From positions 1,054,001 to 1,118,000 of the forward strand of contig OX637293.1 of assembly GCA_951799445.1 (NCBI GenBank): a stretch of 64,000 nt of DNA, given 5' to 3'. This document shows positions 24,256 to 35,090 of the stretch, piece by piece. Position 1 is the stretch's first letter. Each line of letters starts with the position of its first letter. The notes under the pieces are model-generated. The model was given only the letters and a program-made list of their open reading frames with translations. It was not told where the DNA came from and did no database searches. The translations under genes and the position numbers were made by a program. Source of the stretch: Pseudisothecium myosuroides (taxonomy: Eukaryota > Streptophyta > Bryopsida > Hypnales > Lembophyllaceae).

Positions 24256-25595
24256 TGTCTACAATGAAAACCTGTGTGTTTGGTGTCCCAATATTTTGTG
24301 ACAAGTATGTAATCCTACAAGTCAATCTATTGTTCACCATACTTTGCATTAAAGTTGTATATGTAAGTTCTATCTTGTAAGACTTTGCTTAGAATCACTA
24401 AAATTTGTAACCATGAATTTGAATTGCAAGAAGGTGAAATTATGAAAATGGAAACATTTAAAAATGAAAGAGAATGTTCAATGTCTTTGGTAGATGCTTG
24501 AGGCCAATTATTATCCTACTCTCCCTAGTGTTGCTATTCACTTTGCGTTTGCACTTCTTCAAGAGCACAGCTCCTTGTGGTCCTCATCATGTTGATATCT
24601 TGTACTACTTGTTGGTTTGACATGAAGAATAGTTCAAATGTAAGATCTCCACAATGAAATACAAAGTACCAGACAGCTTATGAGACTAAAGATGCAAAAA
24701 CTGGAAACCAACTTTGGTCACAAGTGAGATAACTAAAGACAGAGCTTGGCGTGGAGCTGTGAAGAATACACAAAGTCCACCAAGCTTACCCAAACGGTGG
24801 TGAGTGCTCCAAATCTGAAACTTGTGGTGGCGGTTGTATAAATTTTGGAAATGTTGTAGCTTATAGATTTAGGTGAATAAAAAGCTGGAACTTTCTATTT
24901 TGCTAGGGTGGTAGAAAAGGTTTTCAAAGATTTTTCCAACTTTTTATTACTAATTTCCTTCAAGAATGTTTGGTTGACTTTCCCGTGGCAACCGCGTTCT
25001 ATCAAAATCAACAACATTTGTTAAATACAAATTGTCTACATTTTAAATAATTCATTGGCGACGTAGGATACTTGTAGATCTATTTAACTTGTCCATACCC
25101 TGCAATAACGTCATTAGATTCTTTAGCTAAAATAAATGTGGATAATGATCCTTGAAATTCCTTATTTCTCAATGCTATTATGAATTTTGTTTTCTAAATC
25201 CAAAATAGCATGACCACCAATATAGATGCTTTTGACTTTTATTTCAATCTTCAAAAGTGCATAATCCTATCTTGAAAAAATTGCCTATTAGAAGCACCAT
25301 ATCTAATATACTTGTTTCCTGATCTCCTTTGAAAGAATTGTGTGGTATGAAGACAAAATGTTCAAAATGCTATCTCAATCTAGATTACGGTGAATTTTTT
25401 TATTAAAGTATCAATCACTTTGACCAGTGAGTGGCTTAGTTTCAAATGTCCACTATAATAGCAGAAAACATCACGCTCTGCATTTTGATTTTGCTACAAA
25501 AATTTGAACATTAAGAGCTTCTGAATTCTTTACCAATTCAATGACATTGTTAGCAAAATGGGCATTTTGAAAGTCTACATTTGCATTTCCATATA
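24256..25595. other. No gene seen
   Basis: AT-rich, without recognisable frames or strong repeats. Confidence 0.4.
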
Positions 25596-25785
25596 CAGTA
25601 GAACCTCTCTAAGTCGATCCCCTTTGATTTGATAAACCTCCCTAAACCAATAATGTCAGACCGGTCCCGGACTGGGCCACATAACAAAGGCTGTGACTAA
25701 AAATGACCCTCTAAAAGTCAATAAACCTCTGTAAACCAATCTGTCAGACCGGTCCGGGACCGATCAGCTTAGAGAGGTTCTATTG
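25596..25785. mobile_element. Pogo/Emigrant-type MITE (190 bp)
   Basis: The terminal inverted repeats are CAGTAGAACCTCTCTAAG and CTTAGAGAGGTTCTATTG, flanked by TA on both sides (25594-25595 and 25786-25787). The CAGTANAACCTCT tip matches the known plant Emigrant/Lemi1 class of pogo-like Tc1/mariner MITEs. The inside contains a direct duplication of about 40 bp (ATAAACCTC, then AAACCAAT, TGTCAGACCGGTCC). Confidence 0.85.
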
Positions 25786-25787
25786 TA

Positions 25788-26454
25788 GTTGTTCATTTCA
25801 AATGTTTTTCAAATGAACCTAAAAAGTATGGCTCCAATAAGTTAATTGTCACTCCATTCACATAGTTCTCAAAGTTTATGAAATTGTAATTTCTGTGAGG
25901 TTACGAAGATAGAATTTTGAAAGCCTAAAAGACAAGCGTACATACTAAACTTTTTCCATTGAATTTGTCGTTGTATGAGCCCAAATAGTATTTCAATTAG
26001 ACCATGATGTTTGTCTCTATTGTATGAAATTCTGAACAAGAAAGCATACAACTTAAAGCAATTTGTTTCTATGATTTTCACAAAGAGTTTTTATTAAAAA
26101 ACTAATAAAATTCCATGTGATTTATTATTATACAATTTTTTTTGAACTTAACAAAGATAATATAGGTTAGATAATTTATTTTAAATTCCATTTGAATTTC
26201 TTTCAAATGGAGTTTAAATTTTTATTGTATCGAGAATTTATAGAAAGGATCTTTGAAGCTCATAAGACATCAAAATTTAAATTTTTCAATTGATTGTATC
26301 TACGTGTGAGCCCTAAGAAATCATCAATTATTTGTTATTACAATTTTTTGGGTTAAAATAAATTAGTACAACTTAAAGCATTGTTTTAATTCATTACTTG
26401 TTCAAAAGTCAGATTGCATCACAGATTGAGTTTCACATGCTGGATGAACCGTCC
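25788..26454. other. No gene seen
   Basis: AT-rich spacer with no recognisable frames. Confidence 0.4.
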
Positions 26455-26665
26455 AAGCATGGACTGATTTTCTAACAACTAGTTGCCTTCTTGAGGTTTG
26501 GACTTGAATTTCTAAACATTGGTTGTCTAATCCAAAGGTCTGGACTTGATTTCTAAACAACTAGTTGCCTATCTAGAGGTTTGACTTGATATATAAACAA
26601 TTGGTTGCCTAATCGAGGGCCTAAACTTGATTTCTAAACAGCTAATTGTTCCACCTAGAGCTTTA
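26455..26665. repeat. Minisatellite, about 57-bp unit, about 4 copies
   Basis: Units contain GACTTGATTTCTAAACAA, CTAGTTGCCTA and CGAGGTTT-like segments with point differences and small indels. Confidence 0.65.
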
Positions 26666-26800
26666 GAATTTGCAATTAGATTTGAAGTTGGAAGAGTATA
26701 AGTCCCAATTTCAAGAAAGATTGAAAGAAAGGAGGATTGAGTGAACATGAACCATCCATTAGAGAATGTTTGAATTCCTTAACTAGGGCTTGACTTTGGT

Positions 26801-27378
26801 TTAACCCTGGAGCTTGCCGACGTCCATTTTCTGGACGATGAACAAATTCAGATCCTTGTTTCTGTCTCATTCCTGCTTGGATGAAAGTCATCCTAATTTT
26901 TGGTGATACTTTATCAAGTTGTTGTCCTATCCATCGGTTGGATTGGGTGTTACTAGAACATATTACATTTCTAAAATTACAAATGTGGAAGTATGTCAAG
27001 TGGTCAATTTGCATTGACTTCAGTTCAAAACTAGATGTGCAAAAATGAGGTCAAAGATGTAAAGGTCACAAAAATTTCAAAAAATCACCATATGAAGAGA
27101 ACCTTATTTCAAATCCATTCCAACAAGTTTTACTCAAAAAATGATAATATTTTACTTGTAATTGAATTTAGAAGGAATTCTGAAATTTTCTTTTCAAAAT
27201 TTATAGAAAAAGATTGATAATAGCATTAGTAGATCTAACCGTACAGATAGAATTTAAAAATCAAAATCTACAGCTTTCGTTTGTATACCAATTCCAAAAT
27301 ATTCTTCCAAATTGTAGTTTATAATGGTTTTTCTCAAATCGTCAATTTTGGAGATGAATTCAGACGCTCCAGGGTTAA
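26801..27378. mobile_element. C-type TTAA element (578 bp)
   Basis: The left tip TTAACCCTGGAGCTTGCCGA and right tip GACGCTCCAGGGTTAA are inverted and end in TTAA. The interior (ACTTTATCAAGTTGTTGTC, then GTGGAAGTATGTCAAGTGG) is homologous to 51389-51983. No transposase frame; the minus-strand 112-codon frame spans the element edge and is not conserved. Confidence 0.8.
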
Positions 27379-27691
27379 GACAAAGGGAAAAGTCCAAGAA
27401 GGTGAATAGTTGACTTAAAATTATATTGAAATTTAGTTATTAATTAGATGAAGTTAAACAAACTTGTCTTTGAGTTTTGTTTGATTCTTAGACAAATTAA
27501 CAAGCATTTAGGAAATTAGATTTGATAGGATTTGCATTTCAAAAAATATCTTAAAAGAAAATAGAAAATTAGAAAGAAGCAAAAGGAAAAAAAACTTTGA
27601 ACAAAAAAGAATTCAAAACCCCTTTAAATTATTTGAACATTCTATAACATACCAAATTCAACTACAAAAATATAAGGTAGAAATAGACAGG

Positions 27692-30563
27692 TTCTACGAC
27701 AAGATTACGATCGTGGTGCATGAAGATGGAACTATCAAATTTGTTGAGTTTGAGGTGAGTCTTTTTTTTTACCATTTGCTTTATTTAACAAAAATATTAA
27801 ATTAAAATTAGAAAGGTAGAATTTAGAGCCATACCATAAGAAAATTTAAAAGAACAAAAGTTGAAAGTTGAAACTTATTAGATAATTTTAATAGCTTTCT
27901 AAAAAGATATTAAATAGAAAAAATAGATAAAAACTCTAGAAGTTACGCTTGGATGAAAATAGTAATAGAAGTGGATGAAATATTAGAAATTTCATCTTAA
28001 AAAAATCCCAAAAAATAATATTAAAATTTAAAATTAAAATTAAAATAAATAGGAAATAAAAAATTAAAATAAAAGCATTTAGTGGATGAAGTTTGAAACA
28101 GCCGTTAGCAGACAAACTTCATCCATCCCCGCGTACGCAACTCCCATATTAATTATATGACTATAATCACTTATAATGCATTCTAGTCCAATCTCAAAGG
28201 ACATTTAATTTGTTTTAATGCAAAAAACTCTTATAGCCCTTTTAACAAGGAATCCAAAAATGTAATTAAATACATGAAATGAATATTCTTTGACGATAAT
28301 AGGGTGATTGCAAGAAACACCTGTACTATCTGGTTGTGGGTTTTTTTGGACCACTATAACTTTTGCTATAACTTTTGATTTATAGGTTCAATGCCAAAAC
28401 CAAAAAAATTCTTCCTAGATGTCCTGATTGTAATTGTATCCCTTATTTTTCAAAAATTAAAAAAATCAATTTATATTTAAAATTCAATTTTGTTAATTTG
28501 TCACACTTTGACGTTTAAGGGTTTTCAGGACTATTGAGTGGTTTAAATTACAGATTTTCAATTGAAATTTCTATGGTACATTCTCCTAGTAGGTAGACAT
28601 ATTCCTACCAAAGATCATTTAAAAATACATTATTTTATATCCTCCATAGTTGTACAAATAGGCCTCCCTTGCGCACGCACTTCTAAGCATTAGAGATGGC
28701 TTTAACTTCATTTTTTTGGTCAAATCTCATCACCAAGAAGTCTTCTCAAATGGCCAATTTTTAGTTTTGTTCAAAAAAAAATTTCATATTTTTTACAAAT
28801 TAAAATGTCGAAGGATGTATTTTCCTCTTCGCTAGAATAGTTTGTGGAATTGTCCCAAAAAATACATCCTTCAACTTTTTAATTTGTGGAAAATAGGAAA
28901 AACAATTTTGAACAAAACTAAAAATTGGCCATTTGAGAAGACTTCTTGGTGATGAGATTTGACCAAAAAAATGAAGTTAAAGCCATCTCTAATTCTTAGA
29001 AGTGCGTGCGCATGGGAGGCCTATTTGCACAACTGTGGAGGATATAAAATAATGTATTTTTAAATGATCTTAGATAGGAATATGTCTACCTACTAGGGGA
29101 ATATACCATAAAAATTTCAACTAAAAATCATTAATTTAAACCGCTCAATAGTAGTAAAAACCCCTAAACGCCAAAGTGTGACAAATTAACAAAATTGAAT
29201 TTTAAATATAAATTGTTTTTTTTAATTTTTGAAAAATAAGGGATACAATTACAATCAGGACATCTAGGAAGAATTTTTTTTGGTTTTGGCATTGAACCTA
29301 TAAATCAAAAGTTATAGCAAAAGTTATAGCGGTCCAAAAATAAATGCAACTAGACAGTATAGGTGTTTTCTGCAATCACCCAATAATAGCATTAAAAAAA
29401 TAATTATATGAATTTTTTTAATATATGTATCCTAGGACAAGCTACCCAAATTGGGGGGCTTTTTAATAAAAAATAATAATTTTAATTGGAGGGAACTTTT
29501 TGTATGGATTTTTTAAAACTAAATATAGATGTTTCAATTTTTATATAAATTGTAAGTTTTTTTCTATTATGTAATATTAATATAACTTAATATTTTGTAA
29601 CTTAATATTTTATACATTTAATTTTTTTTAATTTGGTCTTCACCTAACTTTAGGTCTTTTTAATTTAATATAATTTTTACAAAACCCATCCTCTAATTTT
29701 TTTTAATACCAATGACCCCTAAGTATAATACAAAAGTTGCATATCCAAGCATCAGTTGATAACTTTTGCTAGGAAGATCAAAAGTATAAGTGTTTTATCT
29801 TTTTAGAAAGTTTAATTTAGGAACTTTAATTTAAAATTATTTTGATTCTAAAAATAGAAAATAGAAGTAAAAGTTAAAAAAAAATAGTTAATCAATAAAA
29901 GATTTAAAAAAATCTTTTGAAGACAATGAAGGAATAAGTTGGAATTAGAGTCATTTAGAAATTATTCTAAATTTTTTTAAACTAGTTTCAACTTAGAAAA
30001 TAGTTTAGTAGTAAAGAAGTTAGAATAGGCTGAAGTTTTGACTCAATTTGGGACAAGTTTGGATGAAAGTCAACAAGATTTGACCAAACCAAGTCAAACT
30101 CAAAATTTACGAAGTTCAGTTAAATTAAATGTAAGAAGAAACTAAAAATCCAAAGTCCATTTCAATAGTTAGAATAGGAGAAACCAACGGATGAAGTTTT
30201 CTTGTTATTAAACTTCATCTGTGGATAACTTTTAGGGAAATAGTCAAAATCAAGTGAACTTTACCATTTAAAAAAGGGAATAAAAAGCCCTACAACTTCA
30301 AATATTTAACTTGAGCTTGAATAACTCCCATCAATCTTTAGCTTTGGTTGTTTTAGCCAAAATAATGTCATTACTAGTTTATAGTTGATTTGGTTAGCAA
30401 TTGAACTTTGCTAAACTAGAAGTAAGAACAAATAACAATTGTTCATTTCTTGGACATTGTAATTGGACACATGCTAGACACCACTAGAAATTCATCTACA
30501 ACAAAACATTAGAACCCGGTTGTGTTCACTATATCCTAAAGCTAAGGATAAAGAGCCCACAAA
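27692..30563 (+). repeat. R unit 3 (interrupted by a palindromic MITE)
   Basis: A frame runs to GAG 27752-27754 directly before GTGAGT, a strong donor-like site, but lacks an ATG at the position used in units 1 and 2. GGATGAAGTTTGAA...CAAACTTCATCC at about 28082 and a weaker pair near 30190 match the R-unit hairpins. Hairpin 2 is at 30532-30550 (TATCCT, 7-nt loop AAAGCTA, AGGATA) followed by AAGAGCCCACAA. Hairpin 1 is eroded. The element at 28308-29384 lies inside. Two R units may be fused here. Confidence 0.4.
28308..29384. mobile_element. Near-perfect 1.07-kb palindromic MITE
   Basis: The tips are AGGGTGATTGCAAGAAACAC and GTTTTCTGCAATCACCC. The two arms, about 530 bp each, pair almost throughout; for example GCGCACGCACTTCTAAG at about 28671 pairs with CTTAGAAGTGCGTGCGC at about 29005. 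The centre is near 28845. Family members are at 9458, 49896 and 3455. No protein is encoded. If transcribed, it would form a long hairpin suitable for small-RNA production (inference). Confidence 0.85.
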
Positions 30564-31059
30564 TCAACTCACTCATTTTTGGCATTGTTTAGATTTATGT
30601 ACCATGCTTAGAGTGACGGCATTTCTTGAGTACCACAAGTTGGCTGAACTTGCAATAGTGTAGGTTCTAGGATTTGTTAAGGATGAGAGGTGCATTAGCT
30701 CTCTTGTATTTCTCAAAAATAAGTTGAAGAATTCCTTACACTCATTTAGAATGTGTGGCTGGAATTAATTTATTTGCAAAAGATCTTTACATTAGAGACA
30801 TTTCAATATAATGATGCATGTAATCTATAGGCAGGAGAAACAAATCATCTATATGGGCTTTGTGTTTAGTCTTCAGATTACTGGTATTATTAAAGTTCAA
30901 AATCTATGCTTGTTTTGGGGCTTTCTCTTGAATGGATGACCCCTTGCTTGTCCTCATGTATCCATGAGGAGTATCTTAGAAGTGAATGTTTATTTTCTTA
31001 CCTCATATTCTAGCATGTACATATTGTGGAAGTACATCAATATCGCCAGTTTTTCAATA
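30564..31059. other. No gene seen
   Basis: Spacer between R unit 3 and the first SABATH-derived block. Confidence 0.4.
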
Positions 31060-31382
31060 CACATAGTTATAGTTATTTGTTCACCGAACTCATCCCATTT
31101 GCATGATTTTGATAATATTATGATTTTAAGATTCTATGGGAAGTTTGTTCTTTGGAGTGATGGTAACTAGCATGATGACATTGCTTTCAATACATGCCCA
31201 ATTTTGTTGGGACACCAAAACTTTCTGCATGTTCTAAAGATTATTTATTCTCTCCCCTTGGAGAAGACTCAATGAAGAGATATCAAGCTTGCAGACTTCC
31301 ATCACATGCACAACAAGGTGATCTAGTCTATCTTATTTCAATAACTTTCTTACCAATTTATGCAATGGTTTTAATGTTGCAG

Positions 31383-31746
31383 GGTATTATAAAAGAAGAA
31401 AAAAGGAATACCTTCAACATTCCGATGTATTGTCTCAGTGTGAACGACTTGAAAGTAGTTGCAAAGTCTACAAATGCTTTCCACATCAAACGGTGTGAGA
31501 TGAAGCAGCAAAGCTACTTCTTGCCAAATGAAGTGGAGCAAATTCTTGCTGATCCTGAGGCATACGGCTGATTCACAAAAAATTCACAGGAGCCTTGTTA
31601 ACTCAATCATGGTGGAGCATTTTGGTGAAGAAAAGTGCGACAAGTTTTTTGAATGTTTGGAGAGAAATGCTGCAACAGCTGTGTGAGAGAAGAGGGTGTT
31701 TAGCTTGTATATAGACTGCATCTTGGTCGTTTTGATCCAAAAATAG
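31383..31746 (+). pseudogene. SABATH methyltransferase exon-3 relic
   Basis: The acceptor TTGCAG precedes GGTATTATAAAAGAAGAAAA at 31383. The frame reads GIIKEEKRNTFNIPMY and continues to PEAYG, then hits TGA 31569-31571 where the intact copies have an arginine codon. Two single-base losses follow within AAAAATTTCACAAGG. No exon 1 or 2 lies upstream. It cannot encode a methyltransferase: exon 3 supplies only the C-terminal third. It is the oldest-looking copy in the array. Confidence 0.85.
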
Positions 31747-32257
31747 ATTTATGTTTGATCTGAAAATAGATCTAAAGAAAATTACAGACAAATAAGTGGA
31801 TTGATATTTGTATTTTTCTACTTATAGTTGGCATTTCATTGATATATTTGAGTGATTTTGTATAGGGCAATGCCCAGTGAATAGTGAAGAGAAAATAATG
31901 AAAAATAAGGGTTTTATGTGTGGACAAATCTAGACAAGTCGTGACTTTATTTTCAATTACCTTTTCTTTAAGTATTGTTCAATTTTATCTTTTTTTTTTT
32001 GGGATCAATATTATTTGGAGTATGAATTGGCTCATTTTTAGGGCAGTCATTACTTTTCCTATTTTTTTGTATATAATCTAGTTATTTTGTGTATTTTTAC
32101 TTAAAATATGTTGGTCTTCTCTATAAGTGCTAATAATTTGTCTTGTAAAATAGCATTGCTAATTCTTAAGTCAACATGAACATATGTAAATGTCCTTAAT
32201 AAATGTCATAGAGAATTCAAATAGAGTATAGAAATATTTCTTAAATGTGCATAATTG

Positions 32258-32772
32258 TTACCCACCAAATGCCACCCGACACCAAATTCTAGTATTGACA
32301 AAACTTTGAAGTTAAATAAAACCTTACCAAGTTTCTATTTGTCGTAGTTTATATTATTTTAAATATTTTTTGAAGTCTAATTTTAGAATCAAAAATCCAA
32401 TTTTGGAAATGAATGATTAATATTTTTCTATTCAAGATTTTGTGCAAGAGTGTCCATTGCTAATCTTGATTTCTAGTGTTGAGGGCTTTTCGAGGCTCAT
32501 TTCGAAAAGAAGGTATTTGAGGCTAGAAGGTTAAAAGACTTCAAGTCACTTTCACAATTTTAACACCGTCATTATCAAACATTATAATCTTTCAACCCAT
32601 AAGTGATATTGTTGTGTTTTCTTTTCTCATGTGATCTCGAACATGTGTAGTTTGAATTTGTACGGCTACAATTCAATTTTTTTTGATAAAACTTATCATA
32701 ATGTTGGCTTTATGTTCAATTTAGAGCAAATTCCAAGAAGCTCAAAAAAGGCCTTCGGCATTTAGAGTTTAA
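32258..32772. mobile_element. Diverged TTAA element (515 bp)
   Basis: It aligns in inverted orientation with 10753-11404. The left tip has decayed to TTACCCACCAAATGCC; the right end GGCATTTAGAGTTTAA closes at 32772. The paralogous block at 56221 has GAATGTTAAAGCTAAAGTC with a single TTAA and no insert, so the insertion followed block duplication. Confidence 0.75.
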
Positions 32773-33295
32773 AGCTAAAGTCTAAAAAAATATTTTTAGC
32801 TAAATTCTAATATAAAGTAGTGCAAGCCTTGGAGCCTATTTTCTCAAATTAATTCTTAGCCTACGGAATTAGAAGCCCCATGTCGACATATTTCATGCAA
32901 TCTTTAATTTTTCATAGTAAGCTATAGCAACATAGTATAGTTTTGGGGGAAGGTTCTTTTGTATTTAAAGGATTTACAAATTGTTTAACTTGAGGGTATT
33001 AAAATTGGCCTACCAAAGAAGGCAACTTCAAAATCCATTCCAAAAAGTCATTCCAAAATTTTATAAATGTCCGGTAGCGGTACTTTGGGAAAGAAGAACT
33101 AGACTCTATCCACTTTAATAACAACCTTGTAATTTACAAAGTAGATTTTCATAAAGTCTAGCACACCATTAATCGAATTTCTAAAATATAGTAGAAAGTG
33201 AATTGTTAAGAATATTGATGTCTCTAATAACATAACACCCTGCTTCACCATCTTTATTTTGAAGAGGTTAAAGTTTGCAATCATGAGCTACTTAA

Positions 33296-33897
33296 ACACA
33301 ACATATTTCCTACCTATGATATGTTTAATCCGAAATATATGTAAATATATGTTTTCAGAAACATATGTAAAACGTGTACCACCAACAAATCGAAGCTTTA
33401 CAGAAGGGCCAAGCTGCGATGTTCCTTTCGGTGATATCATCATATCCTACGTAACGGTCAGATTCAGACAAAAATTAAGTATTTCTTGGGATGTCTAAAT
33501 TTTTGAAAATATTACAAGTGAAATTTTTGGAAAATTACAAGTGAATTTCTGGAATATCCTAGAATATACCACCTGCCGAACCCTTCTGCGCGCCAAAAGT
33601 AAAGTTTTCTGGCACTCAGGTGCCGGATCAGACCTTCACGTACGGTATTCTCGTGCCATGTGTGAACGTGGTAACTGCACATCAATGGCAGGCGCTGTTC
33701 TTTCCGCTTTAAATGAGATGTTCGGACAAATCACGTAACTATCTGCTCTTCTACCACTCGGACTCATTGATTCCGCATATTCTGGTTCTTGTCAACATGT
33801 TGCATGAGTGGGAGGACAATTTCCTGATGAAGTGCAGTAGGATGGATGCACAAGAATGACAACGGGGCTTCGCTATAACTCACAGTAGAACTTCTAA
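33296..33897 (+). promoter_or_regulatory. SABATH upstream block, first (distal) copy
   Basis: It is homologous to the DNA upstream of the three SABATH genes. From 33646 it is about 99% identical to 34930-35177, which lies next to gene 1. A 200-bp MITE interrupts it at 33446-33645. It contains the conserved GTGTGAACGTGGTAACTGCA and CATTGATTCCGCATATTCTG segments. No coding frame; indels between copies are not in threes. Confidence 0.55.
33446..33645. mobile_element. 200-bp MITE in the upstream block
   Basis: The copy at 34930 reads CATCATATTCTCG without an insert. Here the sequence is CATCATAT, then CCTACGTAACGGTCAGATTC...GATCAGACCTTCACGTACGG, then TATTCTCG. The ends are imperfect inverted repeats and TAT is duplicated. 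Superfamily not assigned. Confidence 0.65.
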
Positions 33898-35090
33898 TTT
33901 TTGCTCTAATGATTTTGAATTTCTAATTTTATATGATGAAGAATTGAGTTGAAAATCTAGGAAGAAAAATTCAAAAAAGAAACACTTAGTTTTCACTCAT
34001 CAAAAAATTGTTAAGTAGAAGTAGGTTCAAGATTGAAGGAAAAATTAAATCATTAATAGCTCTAAGATAGAATTGAAATATACTAATCTCAACGGTGAGA
34101 TTGTTCTAGCAAGAAATCTTAACCTTGTGGAACTTTTTATTTTTCTAAATTGTCAAAATTGAGTTCGGAAATGAATCCTACAAGTTATTTTTTCTAGAAG
34201 ATGCTCTAATTGCCCGAAAAATATGATTGTCCATAACTTTTGCATAACAAATCCAAACGGAATGAATCAAAGCTTCCCATGTAGATAAAAATCAAATCTA
34301 TATGAAACAAATTTTTAAAATTTTTAATTTGAAGTTTTGTGAGTTTTTTTTCTACCCGCTCAACTAAAATTTGGGGGTTTTGTGCCATAACTTTTGCTCC
34401 GAGGCACCGATTGAAATAAAAATTACATTTTTGGAAAGCTAATGTAATTCTCTATCTTCCCAAAAAAAATCAGAAAATCACGACAAATATTAAGGCCGTA
34501 GGAGCTTGCCCGAAATCCATTTTGTCCCCCGAGGGGACAAAGGGATTTTAGAGGTTAACCCTAAAATGCCAAAGGGGTGAGCCTCAAAATCATCATGTTT
34601 CATTACCGTGTGCATCATTGGCTTCCAAAATTGCAACAGTACACATTGGAGTCAAACTACTATAGAAGATCTCCCATCTTTACAACAAATTTGGAAGATG
34701 AGTAGTTGCACTTCTGTTCTATACAGTTTGATTCCTTGTCATCCATTGGATACCAAACGTCCACATCAACGTTTAAGGGTTAAACACAACATATTTCCAA
34801 CTATGATCACATTGCTTATTCGGAAATATATGTATATTTTCAGAAATATATGTAAAACGTGTAGCACCGTCAAATCGAAGCTTTGCAGAAGGGCCAAGCT
34901 GCGATGTTCCTTTTGGTGATATCATCATATTCTCGTGCCGTGTGTGAACGTGGTAACTGCACATCAATGGCAGGTGCTGTTCTTTCCGCTTTAAATGAGA
35001 TGTTCGGACAAATCACGTAACTATCTGCTCTTCTACCACTCGGACTCATTGATTCCGCATATTCTGGTTCTTGTCATCATGTTGCATGAG
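33891..35090. repeat. Near-identical 1.2-kb duplicate of 48263-49462
   Basis: The two segments differ at only a few bases plus an A-run length change. The segment carries the right part of an A-type TTAA element (to 34558), a D-type element (34555-34783) and the proximal SABATH upstream block. At the left edge (about 33898) the sequence switches from upstream block to element interior, marking a recombination junction. Confidence 0.85.
34555..34783. mobile_element. D-type TTAA element (229 bp)
   Basis: The tips are TTAACCCTAAAATGCC and CAACGTTTAAGGGTTAA. It shares its left TTAA with the A-type remnant before it. Its right TTAA joins ACACAACATATTTCC, the sequence that follows a single TTAA in empty blocks (38938, 58436). 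Confidence 0.8.

Larger units (their letters stand above)
31060..33295 (+). repeat. SABATH block 0: exon-3 relic plus 3' flank
   Basis: From about 31060 the sequence aligns with the last half of SABATH intron 2 (CATCCCATTTGCATGATTTTG), then exon 3, then the 3' flank seen after the other copies (AATTTGTCTTGTAAAATAGC, TTAATTCTTAGCC, GAAGAGG, TTTGCAATCATGAGCTA). At 33296 it joins the promoter block of the next copy. Exons 1 and 2 are absent. Confidence 0.75.

Noticed and set aside
26676..27014. A 112-codon minus-strand frame that could be a gene in the C-type element
   Set aside because: It crosses the TTAA boundary at 26801 and the homologous element at 51389 does not conserve it.
34608..34919. 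Identical 103-codon frames at 34608 and 48980
   Set aside because: Identity reflects the recent 1.2-kb DNA duplication; the frame spans a MITE end and promoter DNA and has no domain.
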